DNA of 14,069 nt from Candidatus Bathyarchaeota archaeon (GTDB taxonomy: Archaea > Thermoproteota > Bathyarchaeia > Bathyarchaeales > WUQV01), in contig WUQV01000294.1 in NCBI GenBank assembly GCA_009889585.1, positions 1-14,069 on the forward strand, in the 5' to 3' direction. The position numbers and the translations under genes were made by a program. The notes under the pieces were generated by a model. That model was not told the origin of the DNA. It made no database searches and saw nothing but the letters and a program-made list of their open reading frames with translations. This document shows positions 1-6,464 of the stretch, in pieces; position 1 is the stretch's first letter, and each line of letters starts with the position of its first letter.

Positions 1-571
1 CCGTTAGGAAACGCTTTATCCCCACGTCGATTCCGATGATCCTATCGGCTTTCGGCAAAGGCCTTGGTTCGCTATCCACTTGAAATATCGAGTGCCATTT
101 CCCAGAGCTTTCGCGCTTTACGATCACGCCCTTTATTTTGCCATCGATCCTTCGGTGGAGCCTTATGGGAATTGAGCCGATTTTAGCGAGTACGAGCCTT
201 TTCCCTTCGAGCTTGAAGCCAAATTGATTGTAATTCATCGTTTTGAAGCGTCCTCTGCCTTTGAATCGAAGCCTTCCGACCTTTTTGCCGTTTTTCTTGA
301 GTTCGGCTAAAGCCTTGACGTTTGACCAAAGCTGATGGTTCACCATTTGTAAAGCCTTAGAATAGACTTCCTTTAGCTCAGGCCTTTCCTCCTTTAACCT
401 GACGGTAAGCGCTTGAGTTTCACGTTTCGTCGCTTTTCTACCTTCGGACTTCGCCTTATTTAGCTCCTCCAAGAGGTGGTTGTAAAGCCACCTGCAAAGC
501 TCTAAGTGACCGATAAGCCTTCGTTGAACGTCCTTCGAGGGGTAAATGCGGAATCGATAGCTGATGAGCAT
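1..571 (-). CDS. tnpB: IS200/IS605-family TnpB (partial, N-terminal 190 aa)
   Basis: TnpB proteins of this transposon family are RNA-guided nucleases with a RuvC fold; the guide (omega RNA) is made from the element's own right end. The reading frame starts at ATG 571 and stays open to the window edge, where the remainder is lost. The N-terminus has the typical YRFRIYPS opening and the helical stretch LCRWLYNHLLEEL. The middle has the basic RLRFKGRGRFK-type segment. The last visible residues, IIGIDVGIKRFL, are the first RuvC motif, whose Asp is catalytic. An in-frame TGA 9 nt upstream excludes a longer ATG start. The zinc finger, later RuvC motifs and right end would lie left of position 1, so activity cannot be judged. 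No tnpA (Y1 transposase) is seen. It directly follows a broken small gene. Confidence 0.93.
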   Translation of the reverse strand, partial: MLISYRFRIYPSKDVQRRLIGHLELCRWLYNHLLEELNKAKSEGRKATKRETQALTVRLKEERPELKEVYSKALQMVNHQLWSNVKALAELKKNGKKVGRLRFKGRGRFKTMNYNQFGFKLEGKRLVLAKIGSIPIRLHRRIDGKIKGVIVKRESSGKWHSIFQVDSEPRPLPKADRIIGIDVGIKRFLT

Positions 572-577
572 AATCGT

Positions 578-702
578 TCAGCCCTTGGGATATTTTTCGA
601 TTAGCCTCTTTATCACGTCTTCATAGAGCTCCCTACGGTGAACCTTCAGCCCGTCGAGCTTTTCCCTCGTTTCCTTGGAACTATAAACATTTCGGCTTTC
701 AT
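578..702 (-). pseudogene. Frameshifted ribbon-helix-helix (VapB/CopG-like) small protein
   Basis: Not intact as read. From ATG 702 the frame begins MKAEMFIV and then leaves the conserved frame. One frame over it continues SKETREKLDGLKVHR, RELYEDVIKRLIEKYPKG and a TGA at 578-580. Adding one T at about 678-679 (GTTCC to GTTTCC) would join the two parts into a 41-residue protein. Sequences of the type 'SKETREKLDxLKxHxRExYxDVIKRLIE' are typical of short archaeal antitoxin-like DNA-binding proteins (established family pattern, recognised by eye). The stop is 6 nt ahead of the tnpB ATG, so the two were probably cotranscribed. Another open stretch (AYQRFEFNYIGGKFPCVSWG, about 700-760) precedes it in a different frame and may be its lost N-terminus. 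A sequencing error is possible. Confidence 0.6.
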
Positions 703-738
703 CCCCAGCTTACGCAAGGGAACTTCCCGCCGATGTAG

Positions 739-966
739 TTAAACTCGAAGCGTTGGTAAGCCTATGGCTGGCCGTCTAAATGGTCCTGTAATAACTAAGC
801 CGAGCGTACGTAAGAGTCCCCTCGACGAGTATTCAGCCGCTTGTTGATCTTTAAAGCAACTCCAATTGCGCCTCTCTTTCTCAAGGTCGTGCTGCTCGCT
901 TTCAAGCGTATCCTTAGCATGAATTAATCATCGCTCTTACTTACGCCTATTAAACCTCGCGCTCAT
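739..966 (-). pseudogene. Decayed HEPN-domain gene fragment
   Basis: The minus-strand frame from 927 to 739 reads LIHAKDTLESEQHDLEKE, then NWSCFKDQQAAEY and GLLRTLGLVITG. This matches the pattern I know from archaeal HEPN-domain proteins, the ribonuclease or toxin partner of minimal nucleotidyltransferases (A-DTLESA-HDLEKG-Y-WACFKAQQAAEYALKALL-GLG). In the same frame an ATG lies at 966 (MSARFNRRK), followed by TAA and TGA stops before LIH; the TGA occupies a site where related proteins usually have Trp (WLIHAKD). After VITGPF the similarity stops, so the C-terminal half is missing. The characteristic HEPN RxxxxH motif is not visible. No nucleotidyltransferase partner is present. The gene appears to be cut off where the tnpB-associated sequence begins. 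Confidence 0.62.
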
Positions 967-988
967 CTCAAGCTGTCATGTTATAACG

Positions 989-998
989 GATTAAAAGC
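989..998 (-). promoter_or_regulatory. Candidate TATA box of the HEPN relic
   Basis: On the minus strand an AGCTTTTAATCC element lies about 27-30 nt ahead of the ATG at 966. That is the spacing expected for a leaderless archaeal transcript. Its survival suggests that the gene decayed recently. Seen by eye only. Confidence 0.35.
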
Positions 999-1142
999 TT
1001 CTAAGCCTTACGGAGTAAAGGCCTTCGCGAAAGAATCGTTTTCAAAAGCATTATCATGACTATTTAAGTATCCTTTAAACTAGCCTTGACCTTTATTATT
1101 CCTCGGGAACATAATAAGTAAGAGTTTAGTTTTTGAGTATAA

Positions 1143-1178
1143 AAGATAGCTTTAACTAAGCCATCCATTAGTGAAGCT
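1143..1178 (-). terminator. Possible terminator of the tldD-tldE-PaREP1 operon
   Basis: About 20 nt beyond the PaREP1 stop, AGCTT (1148-1152) pairs with AAGCT (1174-1178) and ACTAA (1155-1159) pairs with TTAGT (1168-1172), giving an interrupted hairpin. On the minus strand it is followed by ATCTTTTAT. Archaeal termination depends mainly on T-tracts, so the role of the stem is uncertain. Confidence 0.3.
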
Positions 1179-1198
1179 ATTAAAGCGTTGAATATTAC

Positions 1199-1603
1199 CT
1201 ATGCTCTGAAGGAGGTTAGGGTTTTCTTTGTCATCTCTATGAGGCTTTCTATCGCTGGCATCCTAATTTTAACGGCTTCTACGTCCAGCTTTGCCTCATG
1301 AAATCCCCATACGTGTAAGTAGTTTGCCCCGTTCCAACTATCTACGACGGCTTTACCAAGCCTTTCTGCAAGCCCTCTAACGGCTCTCTCTAATAACGTT
1401 ACGGTCCACCTACCCCTTTCTTCAGCATCCTTAACCTCTTTAAGGTTAAAGTGCTCCGCAAGGGCTTTAACGCACTCCTCAGCGGATTTATAAAGCTTCT
1501 CCGATGATTGAACGATATCACCCTTCTCTAAATAGCTAGCGGCTTCACTAAGCAAGCGTTCTATGAGCTCGACCCTCTTAAGGCCGGCCATCGTTCCCTC
1601 CAT
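1199..1603 (-). CDS. PaREP1-family protein (HEPN-like helical protein), function unknown
   Basis: A 134-residue protein that I recognise as PaREP1 family, an archaeal family first seen as a repeated gene in Pyrobaculum. Markers are the N-terminal helices LLSEAASYLEKGD-VQSSEKLYKSAEECVKALAE (about residues 17-50) and the conserved C-terminal block LHVWGFHEAKLDVEAVKIR (about 96-114). The family is all-helical, probably related to HEPN folds, and has no established biochemical role. The start at ATG 1603 is preceded by GAGGT (1610-1614), overlapping the tldE stop; a second ATG at 1591 preceded by GGAGGG is nearly as good and would remove four residues. Only 9 nt separate it from tldE, so it is probably translated from the tldD-tldE transcript. 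Whether it works with TldD/TldE is not known. Confidence 0.8.
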   Translation of the reverse strand: MEGTMAGLKRVELIERLLSEAASYLEKGDIVQSSEKLYKSAEECVKALAEHFNLKEVKDAEERGRWTVTLLERAVRGLAERLGKAVVDSWNGANYLHVWGFHEAKLDVEAVKIRMPAIESLIEMTKKTLTSFRA

Positions 1604-1612
1604 AGGATTACC

Positions 1613-2944
1613 TCAAAGCCCTGCTATTGTTAATTCTTTCACCCTCACCGTCGGTGCATATGAGTTAGAAGTATTCCTTATATCATCAGCTATGATGTCT
1701 ATCCCGTCCTTTAAAACGGCGTAGAAGTCCCCTGAAAGCACGACGCCCTTCACTGGTTGAGCGAGCTCGCCGTTCTCGATTAAGTACCCGTGCGTAACCG
1801 TAGCGTTCAAGTTGCCGCTGATCGGGTTCGAAAGCCAATGCCCGATCGTTTCTACGACGTAAAGCCCGCTCTTCGTCTCCTCGATTACCTCCTCTACCTT
1901 CGCCTCGCCCTGTTGGAACACTAAGTTGCTCGGCCGCGGCAATGGAATCGTCCAATACCATCTCCAAGCGTTTCCTGTGGATCTCTTCCCCTCCCTTTGG
2001 GCGGTGTACGTATCGTAAAGGAAGTTAACGAGGACGCCTTTGTCGATCAACGTAGTCCTTTGGGTGGCGATCCCCTCGTCGTCGAACTCCTTAGAGCCGA
2101 ATCCGTAGCTCATCGTCCCATCATCGACTATCGTGATCTCGTTTGACGCAATCTCGCTCCCGACCTTGTTGGCTAATGGGGACCTTCCCTCTTGAACCCA
2201 ATCCGCTGAGAACGGGCCCGATAGCATTATCGAGAGCAATGAGGCGAACAAATCGTTCGATATTACGACTGGCATTTTCGCGCTTTTAATGGGCTTCGCT
2301 TCAAGGGACTTCAACGCCCCTTCGGCCGCATCCATCGCCAACTTCTCGAAGTCCACGTCGGCCCACGTCCTCGCCTCCTTATGCTCCGTTTTCGTAGCCT
2401 TCCTCCCGGCTTCCTCAGCCTTTGCCGTAAGCCACATGGTAACGATAGTCCCCTCCCGCTCTACTTCCTCCCCATAGCTATTGCAAATCGCTACCTTCCC
2501 AGCGATGGCGTAAAGGAGGCTTCTCACGGGCTCGACCTTCTCGCTAACGTTCGCTACGCTATTCGATACGATGGAGACTACTTCGACGAGCTCCTCGGGC
2601 TCCATCTTCACAAGCCTTCCATCGTACGTGCCTTCTACGGCGCGTCTCTCCAACCGCTTTGGCAAAGAGACCCAATGTGGATCCTCAGGGCTCGACTTAG
2701 CTATTGCAACGGCCCTCTCAGCTATCGACTTAACGTCGTCGAGGGTTGACGTTGAATGAAGGCCTACCCTCTTCCCTACGACCGCCCTTAATCCCACGCC
2801 CGTCGTCAAAGAGGATCGAAAGTCCTCAACGTACTTAGAGAACGATAACGAGGTGATCTTGCCACTTATTAAGAAGGCTTCAGCTTCTGTAGCGCCTAAC
2901 TCTATAGCCTTTTTCACAAGTTCATTCCCAATATCGAGCAACAT
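1613..2944 (-). CDS. tldE: TldE/PmbA, non-catalytic partner of the TldD metalloprotease
   Basis: 443 residues, the usual length for the PmbA/TldE subfamily. In E. coli TldD and TldE form a heterodimeric zinc protease that processes microcin B17 and degrades CcdA; archaeal roles are less defined. The sequence shows the family's N-terminal layer (ELVKKAIELGATEAEAFLISGK, residues 8-29) and C-terminal beta-barrel region with STGNAWRW and GLYVVETIGHWLSNPISGNL. The HExxxH zinc motif of TldD is absent, as expected for TldE. The ATG at 2944 lies 1 nt after the tldD stop, and a strong GGAGGT Shine-Dalgarno sequence (2952-2957) sits inside the last codons of tldD, indicating coupled translation and a shared complex. 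It is followed after 9 nt by the PaREP1 gene. Confidence 0.95.
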   Translation of the reverse strand: MLLDIGNELVKKAIELGATEAEAFLISGKITSLSFSKYVEDFRSSLTTGVGLRAVVGKRVGLHSTSTLDDVKSIAERAVAIAKSSPEDPHWVSLPKRLERRAVEGTYDGRLVKMEPEELVEVVSIVSNSVANVSEKVEPVRSLLYAIAGKVAICNSYGEEVEREGTIVTMWLTAKAEEAGRKATKTEHKEARTWADVDFEKLAMDAAEGALKSLEAKPIKSAKMPVVISNDLFASLLSIMLSGPFSADWVQEGRSPLANKVGSEIASNEITIVDDGTMSYGFGSKEFDDEGIATQRTTLIDKGVLVNFLYDTYTAQREGKRSTGNAWRWYWTIPLPRPSNLVFQQGEAKVEEVIEETKSGLYVVETIGHWLSNPISGNLNATVTHGYLIENGELAQPVKGVVLSGDFYAVLKDGIDIIADDIRNTSNSYAPTVRVKELTIAGL

Positions 2945-2945
2945 T

Positions 2946-4346
2946 TCATCTACCTCCGATAACCATTTTTAACACTCGCATATGAGGACCACCATCACCG
3001 ACCCTTACCATTTGAGCGTTCTTACCACATCCTCCGAACACGCTCGTATGAATCTCAAGATCCTTTCCAATAGCATCCACGCCCTTTAACGTCTCAAGTA
3101 TCATGCCGCTTATCACAACGCCCCTCACGAGCCCCTCAAGCCTTCCGTTTTTAATGACGTACGAAGGGCCTACGTTGAACGTAAACGTTCCAACGCCCAC
3201 GTCAACTTGCCCTCCAGTGCTGCCCTTTCCCTTTATGTAAAAGCCATGATCGATGCCCTCAAGTAGCTCATCGAAGCTATGGTCACCTGGCTTTACGTAG
3301 TAATTCGTCTGCCTTACGATCGGGGAATTCTCGAAGTCTTGAGCCCTTCCATTTCCGGTCGGGTTGACTCCGAATTTAGCGGCCGTCTCACGAGAGTGTA
3401 AATACCCCTTGAGGACGCCTTCGTCGACGACCGTCGTCTTAATCTTTGGAACGCCTTCGTCGTCGAACGGATGATAATAGCCGCCGTTAACGATGCCTTC
3501 GTCGACGACCGTCACGAGCTCGCTTGCAACGCGTTCGCCGACCTTGCCGACGAGGACCGACTCCCCTGAGGCGACGAGATCCCCTTCAGACGCGTGGCCG
3601 AACGCTTCATGTAACAATAGGCCCACGAGCTCGGGGTCCACGACGACGGGGTACGTGCCAGGCGGCGGAACCTTGGCCTTCGCCGCTTCGACCGCTAAAT
3701 TCGACAGATCTTTGACGAACTCGCCCCAATCGAAGCGTTGGACGAACTCGAACCCTGAGACGCGGGACTCCTGATGAAACACTCCCTCCATGATGCCGTT
3801 TGCCTTTGCGACGCTTCCGTGCGAAAGGCCCGTGAGAACGGTCTCGATTTCGACGCGAGCTCCTTCCGACGAGATGAAAAGACGCTTGTCTACTGATAGA
3901 CCGAGCCTCGTGTCAGCGTTTTTAACCTCGTCGCGTACCCAAGCGAACTTATTGGCGTCTAGAGCGAGCGATACCTTCTCCTCCGGAGGGATATCCAATG
4001 GGTTGAGCTTATACTCGGACTTCGCTTTAGCTTGGACGGCCTTAAATTCGGCCAACTTAACCTCCTTCACCATTCTTTTAGCCGCTTTCGCCATCTTAAC
4101 GGCCGAGCGAACGGCCTCGTCTAAGGCCTCCTTTGAGAACAAGCTGACGGACGAGCTGCCCCAAGCGCCATTAATAAGAACCCTGATCCCGATGCCGCTT
4201 TGCGTCCTCGACGAATAGCTCTTAAGCCTCTTATTCTCAACCCTTACGAGCTCGTAATCATAAGTCTGGAAGCGAGCGTCAGCGTAAGATGCGCCTAAGT
4301 CGAGGGCCGTTTGAACGGACTTCAGCAGGAGATCCTCTTCGATCAA
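2946..4346 (-). CDS. tldD: TldD, catalytic subunit of the TldD/TldE zinc protease
   Basis: 466 residues, full length for the family. The metallopeptidase motif HEAFGH is at residues 246-251, within LLLHEAFGHASEGD, and supplies two His zinc ligands and the catalytic Glu. A C-terminal SVFGGCGKNAQ segment supplies Cys440, equivalent to the third zinc ligand in E. coli TldD. It is cytoplasmic and acts with TldE on small or unfolded peptides through a closed chamber (established for the bacterial enzyme). The start is TTG 4346: an in-frame TGA lies 9 nt upstream, there is no early ATG, and the family N-terminus (LLLKSVQTALDLGASYADAR) follows at once. There is no Shine-Dalgarno sequence, consistent with a leaderless message from the TATA box at 4377-4386. 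The gene is GC-rich, about 65% in the 60 bases from 3481 by hand count. Confidence 0.97.
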   Translation of the reverse strand: MIEEDLLLKSVQTALDLGASYADARFQTYDYELVRVENKRLKSYSSRTQSGIGIRVLINGAWGSSSVSLFSKEALDEAVRSAVKMAKAAKRMVKEVKLAEFKAVQAKAKSEYKLNPLDIPPEEKVSLALDANKFAWVRDEVKNADTRLGLSVDKRLFISSEGARVEIETVLTGLSHGSVAKANGIMEGVFHQESRVSGFEFVQRFDWGEFVKDLSNLAVEAAKAKVPPPGTYPVVVDPELVGLLLHEAFGHASEGDLVASGESVLVGKVGERVASELVTVVDEGIVNGGYYHPFDDEGVPKIKTTVVDEGVLKGYLHSRETAAKFGVNPTGNGRAQDFENSPIVRQTNYYVKPGDHSFDELLEGIDHGFYIKGKGSTGGQVDVGVGTFTFNVGPSYVIKNGRLEGLVRGVVISGMILETLKGVDAIGKDLEIHTSVFGGCGKNAQMVRVGDGGPHMRVLKMVIGGR

Positions 4347-4376
4347 TTTGAGTCAAGACGTAATTAATGGTTAACG

Positions 4377-4386
4377 CATATAAATC
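4377..4386 (-). promoter_or_regulatory. tldD promoter (BRE/TATA)
   Basis: On the minus strand GATTTATATG with a purine-rich AAGATAA stretch just upstream forms a good archaeal BRE/TATA pair. The expected start of transcription, about 26 nt downstream, falls near 4354, only some 8 nt before the TTG start codon. Confidence 0.6.
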
Positions 4387-4488
4387 TTATCTTCTTAACA
4401 TCTTCAAATGAACATGGCGCAAGGGCTTAATCTTCTAAAGTCCACGGTATCTAATGAAGAGCCTCTTATTACCCTTGACTTTCAATTG

Positions 4489-5445
4489 CTACGGCACTAT
4501 TAACGTTCCTGCTTTTCCCTCAATAGCTAACATTGCCTTATCAAGAGACGTTATTATAGCCTTTTCACCTCCAGCCCTAATGAAACGAATACAAGATTTA
4601 ACCTTAGGTTCCATACTGCCTGGAAGAAAATGTCCCTCTTGTAAATATTGCTCAGCTTCTTCAATAGTCATTACATCTATGTCTTTTTCATTTTGCTTTC
4701 CAAAATTCAATTTCACTTTATCTATATCAGTAATAATGATGAATACATTGGCGCCAATAGCTTCAGCCATCCTTTCACCAGCTAAATCCTTATCAATCAC
4801 TGCCTCCACTCCAATAAGCTTTCCATTTTCTTCAACAACTGGGATTCCACCTCCTCCAGAAGCTATCGTAATAACTCCCTCATCCATAAGACGTTTAATG
4901 ATTTCGCCTTCTACAATAGCTATTGGATCTGGTGATGGAACAACCCTTCTATATGGTTTATCACCAGTAGGTAGAACCTTCCTTATATAATATCCCTTCT
5001 CCTTCTCATATCTCATCGCTGTTTCATAATCATAAAATGGCCCTATTGGTTTACATGGATTTTTAAACGCAGGATCATTTTTATCCACTAATACCCGAGT
5101 AATAATTGTCACTACAGATATATTAAGATTTAAGGATTTAAGCTTATTTTGAATAATATTTTGTAACATATAACCTATTTGTCCTTGAGTCATAGCTCCA
5201 CATACATCTATAGGTTGAGGAGGAATTTTCCATGCGCTTTCCTCTTGTTGAATTAATAAATCACCTATTTGCGGACCATTTCCATGAGTTATTGCCACCT
5301 TGCATCCTATTTCTATTAACCTAACAATGCTATCACAAGCTTTAGCGATATTCATCATTTGCTCTTCATAAGATCCCTTCCCGATCGCTGGCTTAATTGC
5401 ATTTCCGCCTAACGCTACTAAAACCTTCTTCCCTGCGACTAACAT
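4489..5445 (-). CDS. arcC: Carbamate kinase
   Basis: 318 residues, the normal length of carbamate kinase (amino-acid kinase fold). It catalyses the reversible reaction ADP + carbamoyl phosphate to ATP + carbamate, either gaining ATP from carbamoyl phosphate or, as proposed in some hyperthermophiles, making carbamoyl phosphate. Motifs: VLVALGGNAI (residues 8-17), THGNGPQIGDLL (53-64), the family-specific IASGGGGIPV loop, and the C-terminal FLPGSMEPKVK. It is cytoplasmic. ATG 5445 is preceded by AGGAG about 10 nt upstream. It stands alone here: no arginine deiminase, ornithine carbamoyltransferase or agmatine-pathway gene is beside it. The base composition is unusually AT-rich compared with tldD (hand counts of 23% GC for 4681-4740 and 37-38% elsewhere), which suggests transfer or different codon preference. 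Confidence 0.97.
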   Translation of the reverse strand: MLVAGKKVLVALGGNAIKPAIGKGSYEEQMMNIAKACDSIVRLIEIGCKVAITHGNGPQIGDLLIQQEESAWKIPPQPIDVCGAMTQGQIGYMLQNIIQNKLKSLNLNISVVTIITRVLVDKNDPAFKNPCKPIGPFYDYETAMRYEKEKGYYIRKVLPTGDKPYRRVVPSPDPIAIVEGEIIKRLMDEGVITIASGGGGIPVVEENGKLIGVEAVIDKDLAGERMAEAIGANVFIIITDIDKVKLNFGKQNEKDIDVMTIEEAEQYLQEGHFLPGSMEPKVKSCIRFIRAGGEKAIITSLDKAMLAIEGKAGTLIVP

Positions 5446-5486
5446 TAATTACAACTCCTAATGAGGAAATAATGAAGCACGAAGCC

Positions 5487-5523
5487 GCCTATTAACTTTT
5501 CCGAAAACTTATTAATTAATAAG
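5487..5523 (-). promoter_or_regulatory. arcC promoter region with a perfect 16-bp palindrome
   Basis: A TATA-like AGTTAATAGG sits at about 5487-5496 on the minus strand, some 25 nt ahead of the likely transcript start of arcC. Just upstream, 5508-5523 reads CTTATTAATTAATAAG, identical on both strands. This position, immediately upstream of BRE/TATA, is where archaeal regulators often bind. The operator role is inferred. Confidence 0.4.
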
Positions 5524-5607
5524 GCTTGACGTCGGCGAATTAAAAGAGGATCGCCTCCCTACACCTTCCCCCTTGCACTAACTTAGAAGCGGCTGCGGAA
5601 TCATACT

Positions 5608-5639
5608 CGTAAGACGTTCTTGCCTACTTCGTAAGGCGT
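5608..5639 (+). repeat. Pair of 10-bp direct repeats spaced two helical turns apart
   Basis: CGTAAGACGT (5608-5617) and CGTAAGGCGT (5630-5639) match at 9 of 10 bases, with start points 22 bp apart. They lie 40-75 bp upstream of the TATA box of the plus-strand coiled-coil gene. They could be paired binding sites on one face of the helix or chance similarity. Confidence 0.3.
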
Positions 5640-5681
5640 CCAAACGATGAAGGGCTTCAAATAGCGGTGGAGGACGATAGG

Positions 5682-5689
5682 CTTATATC
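5682..5689 (+). promoter_or_regulatory. Promoter of the coiled-coil gene
   Basis: CTTATATC with the purine-rich GGACGATAG just upstream is a good BRE/TATA pair. Transcription would begin at about 5711-5713, essentially at the GTG start (5715), so the mRNA is probably leaderless; no Shine-Dalgarno sequence is visible. Confidence 0.55.
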
Positions 5690-5714
5690 TCTGAGCTGAT
5701 GTAACATTAGCGTC

Positions 5715-6338
5715 GTGATCGAACTTCAAATAATCATCGCCGTCTTAGCGACAGTGATTCCTATATTAATCACCCTAGCGGGAGCCCTCTATTGGCTAGG
5801 GAAGAAGTTCGCTGAAATTAACGAAGGATTTAAGAGGATTGACGAAAGATTTAAGAGTATTGACGAAAAATTCAAGAGTATTGACGAAAGATTTAAGAGG
5901 ATCGACGAAAGATTTGAAGGAGTCGATGGAAGATTTAAGGGAGTCGAGGAAAGATTCAAGGGCCTTGAAGAAAGGCTTAAGCGAATAGCAGAGGGATTTA
6001 TGTATTCTCAAGAATTCATGTTAGAAGTTTTCTCATATGAAGGCTTATTAAGAGCGGAGGCCGTAAGCTTAATAAAAGGAGAGTTAAGGAGGATTTACTC
6101 CATGGTGTTTGGCTTTAATTCGCTTACCAAGGAGGAAAAAGAGGATCTTAAGACGTTATTGGAAAAGGAAGAGTTGAACTATGAAGAGGCAGTAAGGCTT
6201 AGGGAGATAGCGAGGAAGCTCGTATTTGAATATGGAGGGCCAGAGGCTTGGAAGCTATTATGGTATTCCTGCGTATGGATAGGTCATAATTTAAGGAAGA
6301 TGAAGTTAGAGCGTGCTTCTGTAAAATCCTCTTCTTAA
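5715..6338 (+). CDS. Membrane-anchored heptad-repeat coiled-coil protein, function unknown
   Basis: 207 residues, starting at GTG 5715. Three parts are visible. First, a single hydrophobic segment (residues about 4-28, LQIIIAVLATVIPILITLAG), which is an uncleaved anchor or signal. Second, a coiled coil of heptads with Phe at 32, 39, 46, 53, 60, 67, 74, 81 and 95 (Leu at 88), units such as FKRIDER and FKSIDEK. Third, a C-terminal helical domain (about 100-200) with many charged residues, the segment TKEEKEDLKTLLEKEELNYEEAVRLREIARKL, and three Trp near the end. I do not recognise the C-terminal domain. Repetitive DERF coiled coils of this kind are common in Thermoproteota, sometimes attached to nuclease-like domains, but no nuclease motif is seen here. 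It is the only plus-strand gene and is divergent from arcC. Confidence 0.82.
   Translation: MIELQIIIAVLATVIPILITLAGALYWLGKKFAEINEGFKRIDERFKSIDEKFKSIDERFKRIDERFEGVDGRFKGVEERFKGLEERLKRIAEGFMYSQEFMLEVFSYEGLLRAEAVSLIKGELRRIYSMVFGFNSLTKEEKEDLKTLLEKEELNYEEAVRLREIARKLVFEYGGPEAWKLLWYSCVWIGHNLRKMKLERASVKSSS
5808..5996 (+). repeat. Nine tandem 21-bp units inside the coiled-coil gene
   Basis: The heptads are near-repeated at DNA level, for example TTTAAGAGGATTGACGAAAGA-type units, with the central copies differing at only a few positions. The outer units are more diverged. The copy number could therefore change by slippage in steps of seven residues, keeping the frame. Confidence 0.75.
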
Positions 6339-6464
6339 ATTATAGATAATTATTGAAGCATGAAAGCCTAAGATGCTTGATTTAAACGTCTAAAGGATCT
6401 CGTACGTGGATCATTTGAATTGCTCTAGATGAGATGAAAACGACGTTTATTAATAGAAGCTTCT
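6339..6464. other. Convergent gap between the coiled-coil gene and alaS
   Basis: Both genes end here. The stretch is AT-rich and includes the palindrome AGAAGCTTCT (6455-6464) just after the alaS stop and a possible hairpin AGCAT...ATGCT (6357-6377). No gene is visible; it probably serves termination on both strands. Confidence 0.4.

Larger units (their letters stand above)
928..1198. other. Intergenic stretch, AT-rich, no intact gene
   Basis: Between the HEPN relic and the PaREP1 gene I find only very short open frames. The stretch holds the decayed 5' end and TATA box of the HEPN relic (928-998), another TATA-like motif on the minus strand (CTTAAATA at 1061-1068) with no convincing gene behind it, and the terminator-like hairpin listed separately. 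No tRNA, CRISPR or repeat array is visible. Confidence 0.6.

Noticed and set aside
1015..1019. TTTAC on the minus strand as the insertion site of the tnpB element
   Set aside because: The HEPN relic with its promoter lies between this site and tnpB, so the element's left end should be nearer to tnpB, and no hairpin follows this TTTAC.
3493..3774. Plus-strand open frames opposite tldD, and similar ones opposite tldE, alaS, arcC and the TIM-barrel gene
   Set aside because: They are antisense to well-recognised protein genes and have low-complexity translations; they are by-products of codon bias on the coding strand.
5796..6011. 71-codon minus-strand frame in the coiled-coil gene
   Set aside because: It is the antisense shadow of the 21-bp repeat, which keeps all frames periodic.
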